Source of the DNA: CADEDH01 sp041394285
GTDB lineage: Bacteria; Actinomycetota; Acidimicrobiia; Acidimicrobiales; SZUA-35
NCBI GenBank assembly: GCA_041394285.1
Contig: JAWKIL010000009.1
Span: forward strand, 124,001-188,000
Length of the DNA stretch: 64,000 bases
Direction of reading: 5' to 3'
Shown: positions 7,123 to 16,481 of the stretch, piece by piece
How positions within the stretch are numbered: the stretch's first letter is position 1
Layout of the letters: every line of letters begins with the position of its first letter
Translations under genes and position numbers: made by a program
Notes under the pieces: model-generated
Databases searched by the model: none
What the model was told of the DNA's origin: nothing
The model's input: the letters and a program-made list of their open reading frames with translations, nothing else

Positions 7123-8220
7123 TCAGAACGTGAGGACCGCCCGGCCGGCGATGCGGCCCTGCTCCAGATCGTGGACGGCGTCGTTGATGCCGTCGATGGG
7201 GTAGCGGGCCGTCACCAGCGAAGCCAGGTCGAGCTGGCCGTTGGCCTGCCAGTCGAGGAACCGGGGGAAGTCCTCGCCCGGCGAGCAGCTGCCCCCGAGA
7301 CTGCACCGGTAGCTCCGCTCGCCGATGAACATCAGCCGGCTGTCGAGCTCGATCGGCGTCTGGGGCACGCCCACCAGCACGGCGGTGCCGCCCCGGGTGA
7401 GCCCGAACTCGCCGGCCCGCACGACTTCGGAGATCTGGCGCATGGTCGCCGGCACCCCGATGCAGTCGAAGGCGTAGTCGACGCCCTCCAGCGGGTTGCG
7501 CAGGATGTCGAACCGGCCGTCCTGACGGGTCATGGCCCGGATGGTGGCCACGGCGTCGACCTTGCCGGCGTTGACGCCATGGGTGGCCCCGAACCGCTTG
7601 GCGAAGTCGAGCTTCTCGTCGTCGAGGTCGACGGCGATGATCGGATCGGCCCCGCACGCCTTGGCCGCCGCCACCGCGCTGAGCCCCACGCCGCCCACGC
7701 CGAAGATGGCCACGCTGTCGCCCGGCTGGACCTGGGCCGTGTGGAGCACGGCCCCGGCTCCGGTGATCACGGCGCAGCCGATGATGGCGGTCGACTCCCG
7801 GTCGATGCCGTCGGGCACCTTCACCACGAACATCTCGTCGGCCACGGTGTGGGTGGCCCAGGTGAACACGTTGAGGGTGGCGGCCCGGCGGCCGTCGGGG
7901 AGCTCGAGCTGGAGGGCGGCGCCCTGGCGGCGCGCCGTCCGTTCGTCCTTGGGCACCCAGGTCACCATCACCGTGTCGCCCACGGCCAGGTCCTCCACCG
8001 CCGAGCCGACGGCCAGCACCCGGCCCGTCGACTCGTGGCCCAGGATGGCCGGCGCCGTGCGGGGGTTGTGGATCGTGTGCAGCTGGCTGTGGCACACGCC
8101 GGAGGCGAACTGCTCCACCACCACCTGATGGGGGCCGGGATCGGGAAGTTCGAGGTCGACGACCTCCAGCGGCTCCCCCTGTTCCTGGGGCACGACGACG
8201 ACTCGGGCTGGCGTGGGCAT
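7123..8220 (-). CDS. Zinc-dependent alcohol dehydrogenase (MDR superfamily)
   Basis: A 365-residue NAD(P)-dependent dehydrogenase of the medium-chain family. The catalytic zinc ligands are visible in GVCHSQLHT and GHESTGRV, with a third in the IIGCAV region, and the nucleotide-binding glycines are GVGGVG. The four-cysteine structural-zinc lobe is missing; that region reads PKDERTARRQGAALQL. This is seen in some members that resemble class III or mycothiol-type enzymes. I start at the ATG at 8220 (MPTPARVVVVP), preceded by AGAAGAGG, rather than at an upstream start at 8253. The substrate is unknown. Paired palindromic elements flank the gene on both sides. Confidence 0.85.
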   Translation of the reverse strand: MPTPARVVVVPQEQGEPLEVVDLELPDPGPHQVVVEQFASGVCHSQLHTIHNPRTAPAILGHESTGRVLAVGSAVEDLAVGDTVMVTWVPKDERTARRQGAALQLELPDGRRAATLNVFTWATHTVADEMFVVKVPDGIDRESTAIIGCAVITGAGAVLHTAQVQPGDSVAIFGVGGVGLSAVAAAKACGADPIIAVDLDDEKLDFAKRFGATHGVNAGKVDAVATIRAMTRQDGRFDILRNPLEGVDYAFDCIGVPATMRQISEVVRAGEFGLTRGGTAVLVGVPQTPIELDSRLMFIGERSYRCSLGGSCSPGEDFPRFLDWQANGQLDLASLVTARYPIDGINDAVHDLEQGRIAGRAVLTF

Positions 8221-8337
8221 GGCGGCCTCTTCTCTCGGCTTCTCGGGGCTCATCTCGACTTGGTCACGGGCGGCCGGGTGGCGCCCGGTTCGCTCCGCCC
8301 ATCATGTCCGAGCGGCTCCCGATGACGCCAAGGAGCT

Positions 8338-8435
8338 CGCTCGATCCGCGACACGGTTCGAAGCGGGTACGCGATCCGAGCGGTGGGCGCGCAGCACGCG
8401 ACGCGGTTGGAACTGTGTCGCGGTGGGTGCGGCGC
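8338..8435. repeat. Palindromic elements upstream of adh, inverted relative to 7014-7107
   Basis: The clear copy at 8338-8382 is 45 bp long, centred on TTCGAA, and its reverse complement matches the copy at 7063-7107 at 39 of 45 positions by my alignment. A weaker copy centred on TTGGAA follows at about 8390-8435 and abuts the stop codon of the next minus-strand gene. The remaining space from 8221 to 8337 holds no gene that I can support. Confidence 0.6.
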
Positions 8436-10010
8436 TCAGGCCAGGGTGAGGCGGCGGACCGAGCCGTCGCCGTCGCAGCCCACCAGCACCCCGTCGCCGT
8501 CGCTGTGCAGCGGGGTGAAGGCGTGGGGCGCCCGGGCCCCCTCCACGGCCAGGCCGATGGGGGCACCGGTCACGAGGTCCCGGCGCTGACCCGAGACCGG
8601 GTCGAGGCCCACCACGGCCCGCCGGGACGGGTCTGCCACCACCACCGTGACGGCCCCGCCCCCGGCGGGGATCACGGCGACGCCCTGCGGGGTGCCGAAG
8701 CCGTCGTGGCGGGCGGTCACCGAACCGTCCCGCACGGCGCACACCGCCCCGGCGGCGCTGGTGACCCACAGGGTGCCGTCGGCCGCCTCGGCCACCGACT
8801 GGGGCCGGTCGAGCCCGGTGACCACCGGCTCCATACCTCCCTCGCCGTCGATCCGGCTCACGCGACCCGCCTTGGACTCGACCAGCCAGGCTCCGCCCCC
8901 GGCCGCCGACACCAGGGCCGTGGCCCCTTCCAGCCGGCCGGCCACCGAGTCGAGCCGCCCGTCGGGCCGGCGCCGCAGCACCTGGCCCCGGGCCAGCAGC
9001 ACCAGAGGATCGCTCCCGACGTGGGCCACATCGACGGCCATGGCCGGCAGATCGGCCAGGAGGCTCATGATCACGGTGGACTCGCCGGCCGGGCTGGTGC
9101 GGTTGACGGCCAGGGCGTCGGCGCTGAGCAGGGAGCCGTCGGCCATCCGGTCGAGGCCGAACGGCCCCACCAGACCCGAGGGCGACAGCACCCGCTCCAC
9201 CCCGCCCGTCACCTCGGCCACCCGGCCGTCGGTGAAGTGCGAGACGAACAGCCGGCCGTCGGCGGCGATGGCGAAGTTGTCGATGCCGGGGTTGACCTGG
9301 ATGACGGTCTCCCGGGCCCCGGAGGCCAGGTCGATCCGGGTGAGGCGGCCGCTCCCGCCCTCGCTGGTGAGGAGCCGCCCCTGAGCGTCGAACTTCACCG
9401 CCGTGGGCGTGGCCAGGTCGGTGATGCGACGCTCCAGCGTCCGGCGGTCGAGGTCGTAGCGCCAGATCTCGCCCACCAGCACCTGCGGGAACCACAGGGC
9501 GCCATCGGGCCCCATGGCGAAGGCGTTGGGCATCGCCAGGTCGTCGGCCAGGACCACCGGGTCCCTCTCCCCCGCCGGGTCGAGCTCCAGCAGGCGGCCA
9601 CCGGGGCGGAACTCGTCGGCGAACAGGCGGCGGCGGTCGTGGCTGACCGTCATCCCGTTGACCCCGGGCAGGTCGTCCCGCAGGGTGCGGTAGGTGCCGT
9701 CGGGCTGGCGGGCCGAGACCGTGGCGTTCATGGGCTCGGTGGCGAAGAACGTGCCGTCGACCCCGAAGGCCCCGTCGTCGGGGGCGGCGATGCCCCCGCC
9801 CAGCGCGGCGAAGGCCGTGTGCTCACCCGAGTCGACGTCGATGGCGGTGACCTGGGAGCCGAACACCTGGGTGACCATCAGGCGGCCGTCGGGCGACCAC
9901 ACGATCCCGTTGGCCCCGCCCAGGCGGGCCGGGGCCACGACGGTGTCGAACCGGCACCCGCGGGCCACGGTCACCGGGTCGCTGACATAGGTGGTCCAAC
10001 GGTCGCTCAT
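8436..10010 (-). CDS. SMP-30/gluconolactonase-like beta-propeller protein
   Basis: A 524-residue protein made of repeated propeller blades with SMP-30/NHL-like signatures: NGIVWSPDGRLMVTQVFGSQ, NGMTVSHDRRRLFADEF, PNAFAMGPDGALWFPQV, DNFAIAADGRLFVSHF and a C-terminal set including TLWVTSAAG. Relatives include lactonases and sugar-acid hydrolases, with metal bound in the central channel. No signal peptide is apparent with the chosen ATG at 10010, which follows AAGGGGA. The length is almost double a single SMP-30 domain, so it may contain two propellers. The substrate is unknown. Confidence 0.75.
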   Translation of the reverse strand: MSDRWTTYVSDPVTVARGCRFDTVVAPARLGGANGIVWSPDGRLMVTQVFGSQVTAIDVDSGEHTAFAALGGGIAAPDDGAFGVDGTFFATEPMNATVSARQPDGTYRTLRDDLPGVNGMTVSHDRRRLFADEFRPGGRLLELDPAGERDPVVLADDLAMPNAFAMGPDGALWFPQVLVGEIWRYDLDRRTLERRITDLATPTAVKFDAQGRLLTSEGGSGRLTRIDLASGARETVIQVNPGIDNFAIAADGRLFVSHFTDGRVAEVTGGVERVLSPSGLVGPFGLDRMADGSLLSADALAVNRTSPAGESTVIMSLLADLPAMAVDVAHVGSDPLVLLARGQVLRRRPDGRLDSVAGRLEGATALVSAAGGGAWLVESKAGRVSRIDGEGGMEPVVTGLDRPQSVAEAADGTLWVTSAAGAVCAVRDGSVTARHDGFGTPQGVAVIPAGGGAVTVVVADPSRRAVVGLDPVSGQRRDLVTGAPIGLAVEGARAPHAFTPLHSDGDGVLVGCDGDGSVRRLTLA

Positions 10011-10145
10011 CAACAGGTCCCCTTCGGTCGATCGCCCCCCCCGGGGCCGCAGCCTAGGCGGCGTGGCGGCCGGGGCTGAATGCCGGGCGCAGATTGAGGT
10101 ACCGTCTGGGGTGAGGACCAGACCCGAGGGGGTGGCGGCCACACC

Positions 10146-10394
10146 ATGAGCGGACCCGGGAGGCGACCGGACGGCGAGGGCGAGGCCGACGTGCGCTGCA
10201 CGGCGCTGGACAGCCGCGACGACTGGGCCGCCCTCGTGGTCACCCCGCCCTGTGACTGCCCCCGGTGCCGGGGCGAGGCGGTCTACCGGCCGGTCCCCGT
10301 CGACGACGGTTGGCTCCGCATGAGCGGCACCACCCAGCGCCTACGGGTGGCCCGCTTCGAGCTGGGCGACACCGGGCGGGCCGTTCTGGGCTGA
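10146..10394 (+). CDS. Small hypothetical protein with CxCxxC motif
   Basis: An 82-residue protein that I do not recognise. It carries CDCPRCRGE near residue 36, a possible metal-binding knuckle, followed by a strand-rich segment (AVYRPVPVDDGWLRM). It lies between two minus-strand genes and is divergent from the propeller gene. A weak GAGGGGGTGG precedes the ATG at some distance. The base composition matches its neighbours. It could be a real small actinobacterial protein or a chance frame. Confidence 0.4.
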   Translation: MSGPGRRPDGEGEADVRCTALDSRDDWAALVVTPPCDCPRCRGEAVYRPVPVDDGWLRMSGTTQRLRVARFELGDTGRAVLG

Positions 10395-10414
10395 GGGCCG
10401 CCGCTCCCGGCCGA

Positions 10415-11359
10415 TCACGACGGGGCGGCCTGCGCCAGGAGCCCGGCGTCGTGGGCGGCACCGTCGAGCCCGAACAGGGTGCCGGCGGCCTGGTGGGCCC
10501 GCAGGAGCCGCTCGCCGGCCTCGAACCCGGCCAGCAGCGCCGACTTGGCCAGGACCTCGGCCCACCAGGCGGCGCCGGTGGCCACCACGACCGTGCCCAC
10601 GGCGGAGACCGACGGGGCTCCCGTGGTGGGATCGAGGAGATGGTGGCGGTCGCCCTGACCGGTCGACCACCGCCGCTGCAGCTGGCTGCTGGTGGCCACG
10701 CCACCGTCGGCGAACCCGAAGCGGAACAGGTCGCGCCCGCGCTGGGCGGGGTCGTCGATGGCCACGGCCCAGGTCGGGCCGCCGTCGGGATGCTCGCCGG
10801 TGACCCGCAGGTCGCCGCCCAGCTCCACCATGGCCCCCTCCGCCCCTCGCATCATCAGCTCGGTGGCGACCATGTCGGCGGCCAGTCCCTTGCCGATGCC
10901 TCCCGGGTCGAAGGCCACACCGGGCGGCAGCGCCACCAGGTTCACCCCCGCCTCGAGGGAGATGTCGCCGCAGCGAGACCACCGCTGGCCGGGGCCGGAA
11001 GCCTCCGGGGCCGGCAGCGGCGGCACCGTGGCGTCGGCCGGGGGTAGCCGCCCGTAGCTGCGGTCGTAGCCCTCGGCCACCAACTCGCCGAGCATCGTCG
11101 GATCGAACCAGCCGTCGGTCGCCGACCAGGCCTCGACCGCATGGTGGATCAGGGTGAAGGTGTCGGCCGACACGATCGTGGGCACGCCGCCGGCCCGGTT
11201 GAGGGCGCAGATCTCGCTGTCGGGCAGGAAGCGGCTCCAGCGGGCCTCCAGTCCCTCGAGGCGGCGCTGGGCCCACACCGTCAGCTTGTCGGCGTCGGGT
11301 CCGGTGACGACCACCCGGGCCCGGTTGCCCATCACGTGGAAGGTCACGTCGTCGTGCAT
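10415..11359 (-). CDS. apbE: FAD:protein FMN transferase
   Basis: A 314-residue ApbE-family protein. These enzymes hydrolyse FAD and attach FMN covalently to threonine or serine of target proteins, usually on the outer side of the membrane. The conserved motifs are present in order: FDPGGIGKGLAADMV (FAD binding), ELGGDLRVTG and HLLDPTTGAP (metal-binding region). The start ATG at 11359 (MHDDVTF) has GAGGAG in front of it. No signal peptide is visible, unlike many ApbE proteins, so this copy may act in the cytoplasm. The next gene upstream encodes a secreted protein, but I see no FMN-acceptor motif in it. Confidence 0.85.
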   Translation of the reverse strand: MHDDVTFHVMGNRARVVVTGPDADKLTVWAQRRLEGLEARWSRFLPDSEICALNRAGGVPTIVSADTFTLIHHAVEAWSATDGWFDPTMLGELVAEGYDRSYGRLPPADATVPPLPAPEASGPGQRWSRCGDISLEAGVNLVALPPGVAFDPGGIGKGLAADMVATELMMRGAEGAMVELGGDLRVTGEHPDGGPTWAVAIDDPAQRGRDLFRFGFADGGVATSSQLQRRWSTGQGDRHHLLDPTTGAPSVSAVGTVVVATGAAWWAEVLAKSALLAGFEAGERLLRAHQAAGTLFGLDGAAHDAGLLAQAAPS

Positions 11360-11435
11360 GCGATCGCTCCTCGTTTCGCTCCGTGCCGGCCGACGGCCGG
11401 GGCGGGTCCGCCGACCCGCCCCGACCGCACGGTGA

Positions 11436-12296
11436 TCAGGCGCCGCTGGGAGCCGACTTGGCCGGAGCCGTGGTCGATTCCGACACCGACGGGGTGATCG
11501 TGCCACCCGACGGCGAGACGAACGAGGCCACCGGGGCGCCGTTGGTCATCGTCACCGTGAAGTCGCTCTCACCCGAGGCGTCCTGGATGAGGACCACGAC
11601 CTTGGCTCCGGTCCTGGTCTTGGCGTACCACTGGTAGCCGGGGGTGTTGATGGCCCAGTAGGTGAGCACGCCGTTGTTCAGCTCCACCGTGAACGTCCCG
11701 GCGGGGGTCGTGTAGGTGAGGTACCTGGCCGCCGGAGCCGGCGGCAGGGTGCTGGGCGGCACCGTGGTGGGCGGCTGGGTGGGAGGCATCGTCGGGGGCG
11801 TGGTGGGCTGGGTGCCGCCGCTGCCCGGAGTGGACGGCGGCGGGGCCACGGTCACCGTGGGCCCGGTGGCGGTGGTGGTCGGGGCCATGGTCGGCGTCGG
11901 CCCCGGGGCGGGCGTGACGGGACGAGCGGCCGCCGTGCACCGGCCGAGGTCGGCCTCCACCGTCAGGCGACCCCTGCGCTCTCCGTTCAGACGGAACGAG
12001 ACCTTGCCCCGGTTGTCGAACACCACATCGACGCCCTTCTTGCGGCTATCGAGGTGGTTGGCGGGGCCGGTAACGGTGTTGATCGCCAGTTTCCCGGCCT
12101 CCACCGCATAGCGGATCTCGAACTTCTCGCCGTTGCAGAATTCACCCGACCAGGCCCGCTCCCCTCCAGAGCTGATGGCGGCGTCGGATCGGTCCCGCTC
12201 CCCCCGCTCGCCGTCGGCCAGGGCCGGAGCCACCGTCCACGCCATGAACAGGGAGAATAAGCCCGCGACAAGCAGGGCGAATTTCTTGATGGACAT
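11436..12296 (-). CDS. Secreted two-domain protein with Pro/Thr linker
   Basis: A 286-residue protein with a clear signal peptide (MSIKKFALLVAGLFSLFMAW, cleavage probably after ALA). An N-terminal domain of about 90 residues has two cysteines (EFCNGEKF and DLGRCTAA) that could form a disulfide. A linker of about 60 residues is almost pure Pro, Thr and Gly (runs such as PPTMPPTQPPTTVPPS). The C-terminal domain (RYLTYTTPAGTFTVELNNG onward) is beta-rich. I know no family for it. The linker suggests a cell-surface or extracellular role. About 198 bp upstream (12297-12494) hold no gene and probably carry its promoter. Confidence 0.7.
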   Translation of the reverse strand: MSIKKFALLVAGLFSLFMAWTVAPALADGERGERDRSDAAISSGGERAWSGEFCNGEKFEIRYAVEAGKLAINTVTGPANHLDSRKKGVDVVFDNRGKVSFRLNGERRGRLTVEADLGRCTAAARPVTPAPGPTPTMAPTTTATGPTVTVAPPPSTPGSGGTQPTTPPTMPPTQPPTTVPPSTLPPAPAARYLTYTTPAGTFTVELNNGVLTYWAINTPGYQWYAKTRTGAKVVVLIQDASGESDFTVTMTNGAPVASFVSPSGGTITPSVSESTTAPAKSAPSGA

Positions 12297-12494
12297 GAAA
12301 GTACAACCTCGCAGTTAGTTGACGTCTGCCCCGCGCGGAGAGCGCGACATTCAACAACCGACGCTCGGCGCGCTTGGGTCACGCGCACCGAACCAACGGT
12401 TGGATTCGCTCTCCTTCGATGGGCTAGACGACGCCGACCGCCGCGAGGGTTTGGACAAATCCGGGAAATTTTCCCTATGCCCTGTTCTCCCTGC

Positions 12495-13442
12495 TCAGTC
12501 GAACGAGATGATGCACCGCCCCCGGGTGCCGCCGGCCTCGAGGCGCCGATGGGTCTCGGCCGCCTGCTCCGCCGGGTACACCTCGGCCACCCGGAGGGTC
12601 AGGGCGCCGCCTTCGGCCTGACGGCCGAGCCGGTCGAGCTTGGCCTGCTCCCGGGCGTAGTCGCGCACGAACGTGGCGGTGAACCCGATGCCCCGGACGC
12701 CGCCCTCGGGCCCGGTCCAGCCCCGGACCGAGGTGAACGACCCTCCGTCCCGCACGGCGTCGACCACCAGGTGGTTCTGCACCGACCCGTCGGCCAGCCC
12801 GTCCACCCCACCGGGGAACCGCCGGCGGATCTCGGCCGCCACGTCGTCGCCCCGGGGCACCACGATGTCGGCCCCCAGGGACTCGACGAGCTGGCGGTCG
12901 GCCTCGGAGGCGTCGGCGATCACCGTCAGACCGTCGGCCTTGGCCAGTTGCACCACGTACCCGCCATAGGCGCCCGCCGCCCCCGTCACGGCCAGGACCT
13001 GCCCGGGGGCCAGGGCCAGCAGGTCGAGCGAGAGGCGGGCCGTGAGACCGTTCATGGGGAGGGTGGCGGCCTCGGCGTGGGACGACCCGGCGGGGGCCCG
13101 GGCCACCGAGGCGGCCGGCACCACCAGGCTCTCCCGATAGGCGCCGTGGGCCCCCTTGGGCAGCACGATGGCCATGGCCCGGTCACCCACCTGAAGATCG
13201 GTGACGGCGCCGGGGCCGATCTCGTCGACCACCCCGGCGGCATCCATGCCCGGCACGTAGGGCGGCGGGTCGACCTTCTGCTGCTCGGCCCGCGACCCGT
13301 TGCGGGCCAGGGTGTCGGTGGGGTTCACGGCAGCGGCGTACACCCGCAGCCGGATCTGCCCCTCCCCGGCGTGCTCCTCCGGCACGTCCACCACCTGCAG
13401 GGCCTCCGGCCCTCCGTACTCGATCACCCCGACTGCTCGCAT
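12495..13442 (-). CDS. NADPH:quinone reductase-like MDR oxidoreductase
   Basis: A 315-residue zinc-independent member of the medium-chain dehydrogenase/reductase family. The N-terminus MRAVGVIEYGGPEALQVVDV and VNPTDTLARNG are typical of quinone oxidoreductases. The nucleotide-binding loop reads VTGAAGAYGGYVVQLAK. Zinc ligands are absent, consistent with the quinone reductase branch. The ATG at 13442 lies 7 nt after TAGCGT (13455-13450), matching the leaderless layout. The adjacent CoA-transferase gene lies on the same strand 69 bp upstream; a functional link is not evident. Confidence 0.85.
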   Translation of the reverse strand: MRAVGVIEYGGPEALQVVDVPEEHAGEGQIRLRVYAAAVNPTDTLARNGSRAEQQKVDPPPYVPGMDAAGVVDEIGPGAVTDLQVGDRAMAIVLPKGAHGAYRESLVVPAASVARAPAGSSHAEAATLPMNGLTARLSLDLLALAPGQVLAVTGAAGAYGGYVVQLAKADGLTVIADASEADRQLVESLGADIVVPRGDDVAAEIRRRFPGGVDGLADGSVQNHLVVDAVRDGGSFTSVRGWTGPEGGVRGIGFTATFVRDYAREQAKLDRLGRQAEGGALTLRVAEVYPAEQAAETHRRLEAGGTRGRCIISFD

Positions 13443-13511
13443 TGGCGCGACGCTAGCTGCTGGCTCGCCGGCCAGGGGATCCCGGTGCCGGCCGGCGGCC
13501 GGTGGTGGACC

Positions 13512-14693
13512 TCAGACCACCCGGGCGGATCGGAACTCGGCGATCTCCTCGTCGCTGTAGCCGAGCGAGGCGAGGATCTCGTCGGTGTGCTCGCCCAGCA
13601 TCGGTGCCCGCCGGTCGATCACCCCGGGCGAGCCCGACATGACGACGGGGAAGCCGGCGACGGGCACCGGCTTGGGCGCACCCGGGTACTCGGTCGGGTT
13701 GAACACCCCGATCTGGTTCACATGCGGCTCGTCCAGGGCCTGCTGGGGCGAGTAGACGGGCCCGCCCGGCACCTTCAGGGTCTCCATCGCCGCCAGCACC
13801 TCGGCCGTGGTGCGACTGGCGCACCACTGGCCCATGATCTCCGACAGCGCGGCGCCGTTGTCGCCCCGGGCCAGGTCGTCCTTGAACCGCTCGTCGTGGA
13901 CGAGCTCGGGGCGGCCGACGAGCTGGGCCCAGCGCTCGAACTGGTAGGGGCCGATCACGGCCACCAGCACCCAGCCGTCGCTGGTCTTGAACGTGTCGGA
14001 CGGGCCGGCGGTCTGGCCCCGGTTGTGGGTCGACACCCGGTCCACCCCGAGCAGATCCTGCTCGATCAGCGTCGGGCCCATCCAGGTGAGCGCCGTGCGC
14101 AGCAGGGCGCCTTCGATGAACTGACCCTCCCCGGTCTGGTCCCGGTGCATCAGCGCCGCCATGGTGGCGAAGGCCGACAGGGTGGCGGTCGAGAAGTCGA
14201 CGTAGGGCGCCGTGGCCCGGCTCGGCTCACCCGGGGGGCCCGACAGGTAGATGTTGCCCGAGGCGGCCTGGGCCAGCCCGTCGAAGCCGACCTTGCTGCT
14301 CCAGTCGCCGCCGGAAGCGAAGGCGGTGACCGTCGTGAGGATGATGTCGGGCTTGATCGCCTTCAGCGTCTCGTAGTCGAGCCCCATCGTCACCAGCGTC
14401 TCGGGCGGGAGGTTGGCGATCACGACATCGGCCGTGCCGACGAGGCGGGCGACGACCTCGCGGCCCTCCGGCTTGACCGGGTTGAGCGTGAGGCAGCGCT
14501 TGTTCCGGTTGCACTGCAGGAACATGGCCCCGACGCCGTCGGACGTGACCGGGGCCACCCAGCGGTCCTCCCCGCCATCGACCCGCTCGACCCGGATCAC
14601 ATCGGCCCCCATGTCGCCGAGCAGCGCCCCGCACCACGGACCGGCGATGTACCGACCGAAGTCGACGACCCGGATCCCAGACAACACGCCCAT
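13512..14693 (-). CDS. CaiB/BaiF family III CoA-transferase
   Basis: A 393-residue protein that resembles family III CoA-transferases, which move CoA between organic acids via an aspartyl-CoA thioester. The N-terminal region GIRVVDFGRYIAGPWCG and ADVIRVE, followed by NRNKRCLTLN, is characteristic. The expected catalytic aspartate is in APYVDFSTATLSAF, followed by MHRDQTGEGQFIE. The length is usual for the family. The ATG at 14693 is preceded by AAGGAGTG. The substrate pair is not predictable; roles in bile-acid, carnitine or methyl-branched fatty-acid metabolism are all known. Confidence 0.88.
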   Translation of the reverse strand: MGVLSGIRVVDFGRYIAGPWCGALLGDMGADVIRVERVDGGEDRWVAPVTSDGVGAMFLQCNRNKRCLTLNPVKPEGREVVARLVGTADVVIANLPPETLVTMGLDYETLKAIKPDIILTTVTAFASGGDWSSKVGFDGLAQAASGNIYLSGPPGEPSRATAPYVDFSTATLSAFATMAALMHRDQTGEGQFIEGALLRTALTWMGPTLIEQDLLGVDRVSTHNRGQTAGPSDTFKTSDGWVLVAVIGPYQFERWAQLVGRPELVHDERFKDDLARGDNGAALSEIMGQWCASRTTAEVLAAMETLKVPGGPVYSPQQALDEPHVNQIGVFNPTEYPGAPKPVPVAGFPVVMSGSPGVIDRRAPMLGEHTDEILASLGYSDEEIAEFRSARVV

Positions 14694-14854
14694 CGGTCAC
14701 TCCTTGCTCGCTTGGCGGCCCCCCGCCGACACTCCACCGTAGTTCCCGGCCGGCGAGCTCGCCGCTTCGCCGGTCCGGCCGACCGGGGGCCCGCCGGCGA
14801 TCAGGGTCCGCACGGGATCGGAACCCCGGAGGGCGGCCCTCCCGACGGGTCGCC

Positions 14855-16336
14855 CTACACGCCGTGGAGGTCGAGATCCTGTGACCGGCGCCAGTCCCGG
14901 ATGATCTCGCCCATGGGGGTGGAGGGCGGTGCGGCGGTGAACGGCCACAACTCCATGGCGATCCGCTTCCAGTTGGCGGTCGCCTGCAACCGGGCGAACA
15001 GCCCGATGAGCCCCAGCGTGATCCGCTGCACGACCACGAACGACGGCGGCACGTTCAGGTACCGCATCAGCTCCTTGTAGGGGCCGTTCGTGTCGAACAG
15101 GTGGGCCACGCCACCAGCGGCGTACTCCTCGTCCAGGGTCACCGGGCCGTCGGTCATCACGTAGCGGTAGTAGTACGAGAAGTACTCGTTGACGGTGGCA
15201 TCGTCGAACGGGGCGTTGCGGGCCAGGATGCCGGCGTTCTCCACCACCCGGCGGAAGGCGGCGTGGTCGCCGGTGATCACCATCTGTTTGATCAGGTCCT
15301 CGAACAGCACGGTCTCGGCTGCGTCGAACCGCTTGACCAGGCCGAAGTCGAGGAAGGTGACCTTGCCCCCCGGGTTGAACAGGTAGTTCCCCGGGTGGGG
15401 GTCGCCGTTGAAGGCATGGAGCCGGTAGATGGCTCCGAACGAGAACCGGAACAGGGTCTCGGCCGCCAGGTTGCGCTCCGGCTCGGACCACCCCACCACC
15501 TCGCCGAAGCGGCTGCCGGTGGCCAGGTCGGTGGTGAGGATGCGCCCGGTCGACAGCTCGTCGACCACGCCCGGCACCGAGACAAACGGATGGCCGGCCA
15601 CGTAGCGGTGGAACAGCCGCTGGTTGTCGGCCTCCCGGCGGTAGTCGAGCTCCTCCAGCAACCGGGCCCGGATCTCCCCCACGATGGGGTCGGGATCCAC
15701 TCCGGGGAACATGGTGGCCAGTGCCCCGAAGATCCAGCCGGCGTTGCGGAGGTCCGAGGCCACGGCCTCGGCCACCCCGGGGTACTGGATCTTCACCGCC
15801 ACCGCCCGCCCGTCCCGGGTGATGGCCCGGTGGACCTGCCCGATGGAGGCCGATGCGATCGGCACCTCGTCCCAGGTGTCGAACAGCTGGTGGGGCCACC
15901 GTCCCAGCTCGTCGTGGATCTGGCGGGCGGCCAGCTCGGGAGTCATGGGCGGGGCATCGTGCTGGAGCGAGGCCATCGTGGACCGGACGGTCTCGGGCAG
16001 CCCGGTGTCGAGGTACGACGCCATCTGCCCGATCTTCATCATGGCGCCCTTCATGTTGCCCAGCTCGTTGGTGACGTCCTGCGCCGTACGGATCTGGAAC
16101 GTCGTGTCGAGCTCGGTGGCCCGCTCGGCCGAGGCGAACGTGCGACGGGCCTTGTACAGGGCGTAACGGCCCCCGCCCCGCATGCCGAGACGGGCCAGGC
16201 GAAGGTTGCGGGTGGCCAGGCGGTGGCTGCTCACCGGCCGCCCGTCGGATCGCCGGTTCCGGCCCGCGGCCAGCACCGCCCCGGCTACGGCGGCCGATGC
16301 CGCTCCTGCGACCAGGACCTTCTTCCTCGACACCAT
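14855..16336 (-). CDS. ABC1/UbiB-family atypical kinase
   Basis: A 493-residue ABC1/ADCK-type protein kinase-like ATPase. The hallmark motifs are visible: MKIGQMAS (KxGQ), LEELDYRREADN (ExD), NGDPHPGNYLF (catalytic loop) and FLDFG (metal-binding). An N-terminal hydrophobic stretch (VLVAGAASAAVAGAVLAAG) may anchor it to the membrane. Family members support quinone or lipid metabolism and are ATPases rather than protein kinases. TACTCT lies 8 nt upstream of the ATG, in line with leaderless expression. The role of the protein in this organism is uncertain. Confidence 0.85.
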   Translation of the reverse strand: MVSRKKVLVAGAASAAVAGAVLAAGRNRRSDGRPVSSHRLATRNLRLARLGMRGGGRYALYKARRTFASAERATELDTTFQIRTAQDVTNELGNMKGAMMKIGQMASYLDTGLPETVRSTMASLQHDAPPMTPELAARQIHDELGRWPHQLFDTWDEVPIASASIGQVHRAITRDGRAVAVKIQYPGVAEAVASDLRNAGWIFGALATMFPGVDPDPIVGEIRARLLEELDYRREADNQRLFHRYVAGHPFVSVPGVVDELSTGRILTTDLATGSRFGEVVGWSEPERNLAAETLFRFSFGAIYRLHAFNGDPHPGNYLFNPGGKVTFLDFGLVKRFDAAETVLFEDLIKQMVITGDHAAFRRVVENAGILARNAPFDDATVNEYFSYYYRYVMTDGPVTLDEEYAAGGVAHLFDTNGPYKELMRYLNVPPSFVVVQRITLGLIGLFARLQATANWKRIAMELWPFTAAPPSTPMGEIIRDWRRSQDLDLHGV

Positions 16337-16481
16337 CGGTGATCAGAGTAGGCACCGCGACAGCCCGCGCCTCGGCCGGCGGCCCGGTGGAGGCAGGTAG
16401 TCTGTCACCCCTTACCTGCCACCCGTGCCGGCCCGGGCCTCTGTCCGGTCGGCGGTTCCGGGACCGGACTACGATGGCGCC

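Noticed and set aside
11436..12296. The secreted protein next to apbE as a target of FMN transfer
   Set aside because: The known acceptor motif of ApbE targets ([ST]GA[ST]x[ST]) is not present; the Thr-rich linker contains only ATGPTVT, which does not fit.
12477..15080. A plus-strand frame of about 867 codons opposite the quinone reductase and CoA-transferase genes
   Set aside because: Same reasons: antisense shadow, low-complexity composition, no motif or start signal.
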